55,645 nucleotides of DNA. Source: CAZLHO01 sp964559455 (GTDB lineage: Bacteria > Krumholzibacteriota > Krumholzibacteriia > LZORAL124-64-63). The DNA lies in assembly GCA_964559455.1 (NCBI GenBank), contig CAZLHO010000014.1, forward strand, positions 1 to 55,645, read 5' to 3'. The translations under genes were made by a program, and so were the position numbers. Shown piece by piece: positions 18,855-27,000 of the stretch (position 1 is the stretch's first letter; the number at the start of each line of letters is the position of its first letter). The notes under the pieces are model-generated. The model was not told the origin of the DNA and ran no database searches. It saw only the letters and a list, made by a program, of their open reading frames with translations.

Positions 18855-18884
18855 AATGTATGGCCCCGCGGACGGGGCCGTCAA
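18855..18884 (-). promoter_or_regulatory. Possible promoter for the solute-binding protein gene
   Basis: Minus strand TTGACG (18884-18879, 5/6), 18-nt spacer, TACATT (18860-18855, 4/6). The spacer is itself a perfect hairpin, and the terminator at 18804-18841 lies immediately downstream of the expected start. Transcripts from here would therefore have to read through that hairpin. Confidence 0.35.
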
Positions 18885-18891
18885 CGCCCGG

Positions 18892-21800
18892 TCACTTCAC
18901 CAGCAACATCTTGCCGGTCCGGGTCTCGCCGCCGCCGCGGGCGTGCAGGAAATAGACGCCGCTGGCCTGGCGGCGCCCGCCGTCGTCCCGCCCGTCCCAG
19001 ATCCACTCGTGCCAGCCCGAGGGCAGCTCGCCCGAAAAGAGGTCGCGGACGCGCCGTCCCTGCAGGTCGTAGACGCCGAGCCGCAGGGAGACCGGGGCGC
19101 CGCCTCCGGGCAGATAGAGGCGGATCGTCGTCGACGGGTTGAAGGGATTCGGATGGTTCGGCGCCAGCAACAGCCGGCTGGGCGTCGACGCGCCGGGCAC
19201 GTCGGTCAGGCTCGGCCCGTGATAGACGCCGTCGCGCAGGGTCGACCCGCGGAAGGTCGGCCACGGCGCCAGGGCCGGATCGTAGGGAGCCGGCAAGTCC
19301 CAGACGTGGATCTGCCGCTCCCAGCCGGCGTAGACGATGTCGATGTCGCCGTCGTCGTCGAAGTCGCAGAGCGTCGGCGTGCCCCGGCCCGGCCCGTCGA
19401 GAGAGATCGGGAAGCCGTCGACCGCGGTCCCGTCGGCGCGCAGGGCGACCAGCAGGTCCTCGGACTGCGTGCTGTCGCCGCCGATGGGAAAGACGACATC
19501 CAGCGAACCGTCGCCGTCGATGTCGGCGACGACGGGACTGGCCTGCGAGCTGCCGGGCACGAAGACCGGCCAGCCGCTCATCGTCTGGCCCGAGGTGCCG
19601 CCCGCGATGTCCGTGTCGACCAGGCGCACCAGGCCGGTATGGCCGTCGTAGACGTCGACGGCGATGATCTCGAACTGTCCGTCGCCGTCGAAGTCGCCGA
19701 TCGCGGGGCTCGGCGCCGGCGACCCCAGCGGCGAGACGTTGCCCTGGCAGGGTACGGGGAAGCCCGGGTAGCGCGAGCCGTCCTGGCGGACGACGTAGAG
19801 CGAGTCCGTCTCGGTGTTGAAGATCACCTCGTGCTGACCGTCGTTGTCGAGATCGGCGACCGTCGGGCTGGCCAGCACGCTGCCGCAGTAGCCCGTCGCG
19901 AATGGCCAGCCGGACGGCTGGGTCCCGTCCGGGCGGAAGGCGTAGACGTAGTTCGGGTTGGGACAGCCGAGCTTCGAACCGAAGATGATCTCGGCGGCGC
20001 CGTCGCCGTCCAGATCGAAGAGCGCCGGCGAGGAATAGCCCCACTCCCACGTCGCCTCGGGACGGACGATCAGCGGCCCGTTGGTGGCCGGGTTGGCGTC
20101 CCCGTCGGCGACCTCGGTGCCGTCCAGGTTCCAGCCGTAGACCCACCCGTAGAGGTTCTGGAGCACGAGCTCCAACTCGTCGTCGCCGTCGATGTCGCCC
20201 AGGGCCGGGGTCGCCCAGTTCCAGGCGACCAGCACCGTCTGCGGCCAGCCGGGCATTTCCGTGCCGTCCTGGCGGAAGATGTGGATCTTCCGCTGCGAGG
20301 TCTCGGTGGCGACGATCTCCAGGCCGGGCTGGCCGTCCAGATCGGCCAGCAGGATCGCGGCCGGATTGAAACTGCCCCCGATGTCCGTGATCGGGCCCAG
20401 GGTCTGCGTGTTGTCGTCGCCGTCGAAGAGCTCGTTGCCCTGGGCATCGAGCACGTAGACCTCGTCGGCGCCGATCACCATGTCCAGATCGCCGTCGGCG
20501 TCGACGTCGCCGACGGCCAGGGGGCCGCTGGTCTCCGCGCCGACCGGCAGGGGAAAATCAATCAGCTCGGGCGGGGCGGTGATGCCCAGGATCGCGGCCG
20601 ACAGCGGCCCCTCGACCAGCGAGGAATCGACGGCCGATATCTTGTAATAGTAGCGGGTCAGCAGCCCCAGCCCCTCGTCGCGGAAGTAGGACGTGCCCTC
20701 GATGAGGTCCTGGTTCATGCGCAGGTAGGGGCCGGCGGAAACTTCGGCGCGATAGATGTGGTAGCCGCGCAGGTCGGGCTCGCCGGTCGGCAGCCAGTGC
20801 ACGCCCAGGACGTCTGGGCCCAGCGAGCTGTCGACCGTCAGGCTGCCCGGCACTTCAGGCGCGCCGAGATCGAAATCATGCCGGAAGCTGCGGCCTTGGT
20901 CGTCCTCGAAGAGGATCCAGCAGTCGTACCCGGCGGCGACGTCGGCCACCGACAGCGAGGCCGCGGCCTCGGGGTCGCCGGTCGAAAGCGCGGGGATCCC
21001 GGCGAAGGTCAGCAGCGAATCCTGGATCGCGACGCCCGGCGTGGAGGTGCGCACGCGGCCGACGACGCCGTCCGAGTCGCCGGCGCCGTAGTTCTTCAGA
21101 CTCACCGTGAAAGTGACGGTCTCCCCGTTCTCGAGGACGCCGTCCCCGTCGCCGGTGCCGGCGTCGGTCCATGCCAGGTCCACGGGCTCGAGCTCCGGGG
21201 CCAGCATCGTCGTCGTCCAGAGGCTGGCGTCGTCGCGGCCGCCGCCGTCGGTGACGTGCACGGTGAAGCCGACGTTGACGCCGTCGGCCACCGAGGCGGC
21301 GACGGCGACCAGGAAGGGATCGGTCGCGGCCGCGGAAACGCCGGATGGCACGGCAGGCACGGCTACGGCGCCGTCCACGACCACGATCCCCGGAGCCGTG
21401 GTGGAGAGAGCGGCGGTCAGACCGGTGCCGCCGCCGCTGCCGGTGTCGGTGAAGGTGCCGAGCAGGGCCACCATCTCGCCGGACTCGATGCGTCCGTTGC
21501 CGTTGCCGACGGATCCCAGGCTGCCGTCGTCGACCACCGCGACGTCGGTCATGGCGATGAACGATCCGCCGCCGGCGGAGACCGGGATGTCCAGGCCGGC
21601 GGGCGCCAGGTCGTGGCCGTTGACGGTGAGGCGGGCCTGTCCGGGGAAGGACGGCGTGAAATCGAGCGTGACTTCGCCCAGGCCGTCGGTGACGCCCTTG
21701 ACGTAGGCGTCGCCGTCGACGGCGAGGGTGACCAGGGCGCCGGGCACGGGAGATCCGCCGGCGCTGACGGTGACGGCCACGGGCTGCTCGCCCGTGGAGA

Positions 21801-23751
21801 GCGAGGCGGGCGCGGCGACGTCGAGGCCCGCCGGAGCGCCGGTCCACAGGCGCAGCGCCGGATCGCCGAGCAGGACGACGTTCATGGTCGACCAGCGGAA
21901 GATGTTGTCGGTGCCGGTGCTGCCGAGCCAGGGCAGGCGGCTCAACTCGAGCAGCTCGCCCAGGCGGTCGGAGCCGCCCTCGAAGAGCTGCCGGAAGAAG
22001 TCGTACTGGTACAGATTCGCCACGTTGGGGAAGGCCGCGCGCACGGCGCCGATCGAGGCCACCGAACCGCCGTGGCGGTTCTGGACGAAGCGCTCCATGA
22101 GGCAGGAGAAGTCGAAGGCGGCCGACGCGCAGTTCAGCGCGTAGAGCAGGAAGGGCCGGCCGTCGTTGGTCAGCGCGTCCGCGTCGCCCACGAACAGGTT
22201 GGCGTCGCCCACGGACATGTTGAAGTACATGCCGTGGCCGATCTGGTTCAGGTAGCTGTAGTGGCCGGTGCTCAGGCTGTCCATCAAGGCGAGGCGGGTC
22301 TCGGGCACGGCGCCGGGATAGAGCGGGAGCCCGGAGCCGGCGTCGATGCCGTCCCAGCTCTCGAACATCCGCACGTTCTCCATGTCCGTCAGCGGATCGA
22401 GCAGTGAGTCGACCATGGCCTGGGCGAAGGTGGCGCCGTCGCTCCAGGGCTCGGTCTCCAGGTCGTCCTTCCAGAAGAGGACCTCGGCCGCGAAGAGGAA
22501 GCGGTTGGCGAACTGGGACCCCGCGGGCTGCTCCTCGTAGGCGATCACCTTGTCGACGAAGCTGGCGGCGTCCTCCGGCGTGCTGACCGGGGCCCGGCCC
22601 AGGTAGAGCTCGGGCACCAGGTCGACGCCGTCGCCGCCCTGGATGATCTCGTACTGCTCGCCGAAGACATCATTGCCGTTGCCGTTCCAGTTGCCGTCGA
22701 GGCAGTTGAAGTACAAGTCGACGGGCAGGTCTGAGCCGACCATCGAGGGGTAGTAGGAGTTGAAGACGTAGCGGGCCGGCAGGACGTCGGTGTCCCCTCC
22801 GAGCAGGACGTACTCCACGCCCCAACGTTCGTAGGCCTCGCGAATGAAGCTGCGCATCGTCTCCTGGATGTCGACGCCGTTGCGGTAGTTGTCCCGGATC
22901 CACTCGACGCTGCGCACGACCGCGGGCAGCCCCATGGCGGTGCGGTGGTCCGCCAGTCGCTGGAATTCGGCGCTCAGCTCGTCGTTGGTGATGATCAGGT
23001 AGCTGACGGCGCTGCCGTCGATGCTGGGCACGCGTGTCGGCGCGAAGGTGCGCGGAGCCGAGGGCACGATTGCGCCGTCGTCGCGGGCGTAGGTCGCCAG
23101 GGCCTCGGGATTGGCGCAGATGCTGCGCAGGAGGCGCTCGGTGCGGGCGCGCTCGCCGGGCACGCTGCGCAGGCGGCGGGCGAAGTCTGGCGCCGGGGCG
23201 GCCGCATCGTCGGTCGAACGGATGGCGAAGCGTTCCAGGATCTCGAGTTCGGTCCAGGCGCCGTCGGGCCCGACCAGGACCCGGACCGGGTAGACCGTGA
23301 CGGGCAGCAGGCGGAAGCCGCGCAACGACTGGGTGCCGCCGGCCTCCCCCCACACCGTGGGGAAGACGCCGTCGCCCGCCGGCGGAGCGACCTCGCGCCC
23401 GGGACGACCCTCGTCGCTGAGCGCGGGGGTCGCCAAGCGCAGCGGGGCCGGCAGACGGACGCGTCGGGTGGCCAAGGGCACGATCTCGACGCCGCCGATC
23501 GCCGCGCCGGCGGGCACCAGCACCGTCAACGGGCGCATCAGCACTTCGGGACCGCCGGCGGCCTGCAACGCCCGGGAGCCCGGCTGGGCCAGGATCATCG
23601 CGCCGTCGGGACCGGCGCGCCACGTGAGCTCCTGCCCGGGGAGCGCTCCCTCGTAGAGCACGCCGGCCGAAGCGGCGGAGGCGCCGGTCAGGAGGACGAC
23701 GAGCAAGGAGGCCGCCGCGAGACGACCGACGATACGGTGCGGGAAGTTCAT
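18892..23751 (-). CDS. Secreted C25 (gingipain-like) peptidase with FG-GAP repeats, paralogue 1
   Basis: 1,619 residues. Signal peptide 1-29 (AAASLLVVLLTGASAASA), N-terminal propeptide-like domain (~30-235), peptidase C25 domain (~240-650) with catalytic His506 in NQIGHGMYFNMSVG and Cys541 in ALNCASAAFDF. Then Ig-like/CARDB-like beta domains (~655-960), a fibronectin III domain (~975-1075, GYHIYRAEVSAGPY), eight FG-GAP/VCBS-type repeats with Asp-rich calcium loops (GDVDADGDLDMVIG, ADIDGDGSLDVVFP and others, ~1080-1530), and a C-terminal FlgD-Ig/type-IX-sorting-like domain ending SGVYFLHARGGGETRTGKML. It is probably an exported or cell-surface cysteine protease. ATG at 23751 with GGGGG 7 nt upstream. 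Own promoter and terminator are visible. Confidence 0.9.
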   Translation of the reverse strand: MNFPHRIVGRLAAASLLVVLLTGASAASAGVLYEGALPGQELTWRAGPDGAMILAQPGSRALQAAGGPEVLMRPLTVLVPAGAAIGGVEIVPLATRRVRLPAPLRLATPALSDEGRPGREVAPPAGDGVFPTVWGEAGGTQSLRGFRLLPVTVYPVRVLVGPDGAWTELEILERFAIRSTDDAAAPAPDFARRLRSVPGERARTERLLRSICANPEALATYARDDGAIVPSAPRTFAPTRVPSIDGSAVSYLIITNDELSAEFQRLADHRTAMGLPAVVRSVEWIRDNYRNGVDIQETMRSFIREAYERWGVEYVLLGGDTDVLPARYVFNSYYPSMVGSDLPVDLYFNCLDGNWNGNGNDVFGEQYEIIQGGDGVDLVPELYLGRAPVSTPEDAASFVDKVIAYEEQPAGSQFANRFLFAAEVLFWKDDLETEPWSDGATFAQAMVDSLLDPLTDMENVRMFESWDGIDAGSGLPLYPGAVPETRLALMDSLSTGHYSYLNQIGHGMYFNMSVGDANLFVGDADALTNDGRPFLLYALNCASAAFDFSCLMERFVQNRHGGSVASIGAVRAAFPNVANLYQYDFFRQLFEGGSDRLGELLELSRLPWLGSTGTDNIFRWSTMNVVLLGDPALRLWTGAPAGLDVAAPASLSTGEQPVAVTVSAGGSPVPGALVTLAVDGDAYVKGVTDGLGEVTLDFTPSFPGQARLTVNGHDLAPAGLDIPVSAGGGSFIAMTDVAVVDDGSLGSVGNGNGRIESGEMVALLGTFTDTGSGGGTGLTAALSTTAPGIVVVDGAVAVPAVPSGVSAAATDPFLVAVAASVADGVNVGFTVHVTDGGGRDDASLWTTTMLAPELEPVDLAWTDAGTGDGDGVLENGETVTFTVSLKNYGAGDSDGVVGRVRTSTPGVAIQDSLLTFAGIPALSTGDPEAAASLSVADVAAGYDCWILFEDDQGRSFRHDFDLGAPEVPGSLTVDSSLGPDVLGVHWLPTGEPDLRGYHIYRAEVSAGPYLRMNQDLIEGTSYFRDEGLGLLTRYYYKISAVDSSLVEGPLSAAILGITAPPELIDFPLPVGAETSGPLAVGDVDADGDLDMVIGADEVYVLDAQGNELFDGDDNTQTLGPITDIGGSFNPAAILLADLDGQPGLEIVATETSQRKIHIFRQDGTEMPGWPQTVLVAWNWATPALGDIDGDDELELVLQNLYGWVYGWNLDGTEVADGDANPATNGPLIVRPEATWEWGYSSPALFDLDGDGAAEIIFGSKLGCPNPNYVYAFRPDGTQPSGWPFATGYCGSVLASPTVADLDNDGQHEVIFNTETDSLYVVRQDGSRYPGFPVPCQGNVSPLGSPAPSPAIGDFDGDGQFEIIAVDVYDGHTGLVRLVDTDIAGGTSGQTMSGWPVFVPGSSQASPVVADIDGDGSLDVVFPIGGDSTQSEDLLVALRADGTAVDGFPISLDGPGRGTPTLCDFDDDGDIDIVYAGWERQIHVWDLPAPYDPALAPWPTFRGSTLRDGVYHGPSLTDVPGASTPSRLLLAPNHPNPFNPSTTIRLYLPGGGAPVSLRLGVYDLQGRRVRDLFSGELPSGWHEWIWDGRDDGGRRQASGVYFLHARGGGETRTGKMLLVK

Positions 23752-23938
23752 GCTTTGACCCCCATGTGGCCCAAACGATCCACGTCGGCGGACGCGACCG
23801 CATTGTTCGGTGTCACAACTGTCCTTGGTTCCGGTCGCGATCGGAACTGCTCAGGTCTTCATGTATGCGCCGCGGCGGCGCTCCGAAGTTGTCCGTTATC
23901 AACCTTCGCGGTGCCGGGACCTCCGAGCTGGGGGGAAG

Positions 23939-23972
23939 CGAGGATCCGGACCGTCGGGTCCATGTTCCTCGC
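23939..23972 (-). terminator. Hairpin between the two C25 peptidase genes
   Basis: On the minus strand GCGAGGA (23972-23966) pairs with TCCTCGC (23945-23939), with an inner GGACC/GGTCC stem (23961-23957 with 23952-23948). TTCCCCCC follows, so the T-tract is weak. It lies ~50 nt after the stop of paralogue 2 and right after the -10 proposed for paralogue 1. It could end the upstream transcript or be a leader structure of the downstream one. Confidence 0.42.
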
Positions 23973-23975
23973 TTG

Positions 23976-24005
23976 AGTATAATCCCATTCCGCCATCGAT
24001 TGCAA
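23976..24005 (-). promoter_or_regulatory. Predicted promoter for C25 peptidase paralogue 1
   Basis: Minus strand TTGCAA (24005-24000, 4/6), 18-nt spacer, TATACT (23981-23976, 5/6). Transcription would begin near 23969, giving a leader of over 200 nt before the ATG at 23751. That long leader contains the hairpin at 23939-23972. Confidence 0.45.
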
Positions 24006-24019
24006 TCCTCCGGCACCGG

Positions 24020-27000
24020 TCAGCGCACGAGCATCATCTTGCCGAGGGCCTGATCGCCGTCCGTCTTCAGCCGGTAGAGATAGACGCCGCTGGCGACCTT
24101 GCGCCCGGAATCGTCCAGGCCGCGCCAGTCCACCGTGTACTCGCCTGCCGCCAGTTCGCGATCGATCAGGGTCGCGACCTCCCGGCCCCGCAGATCGAAG
24201 ACGCCCAGCCGCACCGGCCCCCGGTAGCCCGCCGGGATCGCGAAGGAGATGCGCGTGGACGGATTGAAGGGATTGGGCCGATTCGGGCGCAGGACCAGTC
24301 GGCGGGCCGGCGGGGTCCCGTCGCCGACGGCCGTGATCCACTCCTGGTCCAGCAGGCCCGTGCGCAGCGGGTTGCCGCCGAAGGTGGGCCAGGGCACCAG
24401 GGCGGGCACGTAGGCCCCGGGCAGGTCCCAGACATGCATCGACAGGTCCCAGCCGCCGTAGACGATGTCGATGTCGCCGTCGCGGTCGAAGTCGGTCAGG
24501 GTCGGGGAAGAGCGGACGGGCCCGGAGAGCTCCATCGGGAATCCGGGCATCATGGCCCCGATGCCCCGGTAGGCGTAGAGCAGGTTCGGCGCCGTGTCGG
24601 TGGCGCCGCCGACGCCGAAGAGCACGTCGGGAGTGCCGTCGCCGTTCATGTCGCCGACCAGAGGGGAGCATTCCGAGGTGCCGGCGATCGACTGCGGCCA
24701 GTAGCCGATGTTCTCGCCGGTGGCCAGGCTCAGCACGTGGATCGCAGCCGTCTCGGCGTTGGTCACCGACACGGCGACGATCTCCATCACGCCGTCCGCG
24801 TCGAAATCGCCGAAGGCGGGCGAAGGAGCCGGCGCGCCGCTGCTGAAATTGTTGCTCGTGAAGGGGATCGGGAACGGCGCCCGCTCGCTGCCGTCCTCCT
24901 GCAGGACGTGGAGCTTGTCGTTCTCGGCCAGGATCACGATCTCGAGCCCGCCGTCGCCGTCCAGGTCGCCCACCGCCGGCGACGAGAGGCAGTCGCTCAG
25001 CCGGTCCTCGAAGGTGACGGGCCACCCCGGCACGTTGCTGCCGTCGTTCTTCAGGGCGAACACCTGGTCAACGGCGTCGTCCTTGTAGGTCGTGGTGGTG
25101 ATGATCTCGAGCTGGCCGTCGTGATCGATGTCCACGAGCGCCGGCGAGCAGAAGGAGTACCACTCGTTCGACCGGATCATGAAGACGCCCTCGGTCGCGG
25201 GATCGGCGTCGCCGTCCCGGAACTCGGTCCCGTCGTGATGCCAGGCGTAGGTGCGGCCGCCCACGTTGTTGACCACGATCTCCAGGTCGCCGTCGCCGTC
25301 CAGATCCCCCGCCGCCGGAGCGGCCCAGTTCCAGTCGTTCATCTGGCGGGGCCAGCCGGCGGCGATGCTGCCGTCGCCCTCGAAGACATAGACCGAGCGG
25401 GTGGTCCGGCACGAAGCGATGATCTCCAGGCCCGGCTTGTTGGTGAGGTTGGCCAGGGCGATGCCCGCCATCCCCCAGTCGTAGGCGAAGGCCGTGAAGG
25501 GTCCCAGGGTCTCGGGGTCGCCGTCGCCGTCCCTCAGCTCCAGGCCGTCGGCGTCCCAGACGTAGAGGTTGTCGGCGCCCAGCACCACGTCGTCGACGCC
25601 GTCGCCGTTGACGTCGCCCACGGCGACGTGTCCCGAGGACTCGGCGGCGAAGGGCAGCGGGAAGCCGACCATCTCCTTCGGCGTCGTGCTGACGGACAGG
25701 GGGAAGGACAGGCGCCCGAGCTGGCGGGACGAGTCGATCGCCGAGACGCGGTAGTAGTACTTGGTCATCGGCTGGAGATCGAAGTCGCGGAAGTAGGTGC
25801 CGCCGACGACGGGGTCCACGGTCACCCGCGCGAAGGGGCCGTTGGCCAGGTTCGAGCGGTAGATGTGGTAGCCGTAGAGGTCCTGCTCGGAATTGCCCGT
25901 CCACATCAGGAGGGCCTCGCCGCCGACGGGGGCCACGAGCGAGCTGATGGCGACCTGGTCCGGCGCCAGCATATCGAAGTCGTGGGTCCACTCGTGACCG
26001 AGCATGTCCTGGACGTGCAGCCGCCCGCGGGCCGTGGCGGGCGTGGCCCCGCCCGTGAGGATCATCTCGTTCTCCTGCTCGGCCTCGCCGAGCTTGGGAA
26101 TCGTCGGCCAGAGGCCGGTGCCGCTGGCGGAGGCGAAGCCGGAGCCCAGGGGCTCGATCCAGGCGGTCAGACCGTCGGCGCTGCCCCAGCCCCGGTTGCG
26201 CAGGGCGAAGGTGACCCGGACGTCCTCCCCCGTCTCGACGACGCCGTCGCCGTCGCCCGACAGGTAGTCCGTCCACGCCATGACGGACACTTCCAGCTCG
26301 GGGCGCAGGACGTCGATGGCGTCGGTGTCGTGGTAGAAGTCCCCGGCGCCGCCGTCCATGATGATGTCGAAGTCCACCCGCGTGCGGTCCGCCAACTGGG
26401 CGTCGAGGTCCAGGAGCACGATCTCGGCCGTGCCGGCGGCGCCGGCGGCCAGCGCCTCCAGGGAGGCCTCCGCGGTCAGGATGACCGTCAGGGGTTCGGC
26501 GTCGAAGAAGGTCACGCGGCCGTGCTTCGTCGCCTCGCCGCCGGTGTTCTCGAACTCGGCGAGCAGACCCACGCGCTCCCCCGCCTCGGCCATGCCGTTG
26601 CCGTTGCCGACCGTGCCCTGGCTGCCGTCGTCGACCAGGGTCATCCCGGCCAGGCGGAGATAGGGACCGACGGGGGCCGCGACGGGGATCTCGATCGTCT
26701 CGGGACGCAGGTTGCGCCCGTTGACGTTCAGCTGGACGACGCCGCCCGACTTGGGCGAGAACATCAGCGACACCAGGCCGGCGGCGTCGGTCCTGGCGAC
26801 CGCGTAGTCCTCGCCGGCCTTCCGGAGGCAGACGACCGCGTCGGCGACCGGCCCGGAATCGTCCGTGACGGTGACGACGACCTGGCTCGGGCCCTGCGGC
26901 AGCGAATCCGGAGCGGCGACGGTCAGCTCCCGCGGCACGTCGGACCAGAGCAGCAGGCTGGGATCGCCGAGCAGGGCGTAGTTCATGTGGGTCCAGCGTT

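Noticed and set aside
18856..22407. A long plus-strand frame opposite C25 peptidase 1
   Set aside because: Same reason: antisense shadow with no domain, no Shine-Dalgarno and biased composition.
23978..23983. TATAAT on the plus strand between the peptidase genes
   Set aside because: No plus-strand gene follows and there is no -35; the overlapping minus-strand TATACT fits a real gene head.
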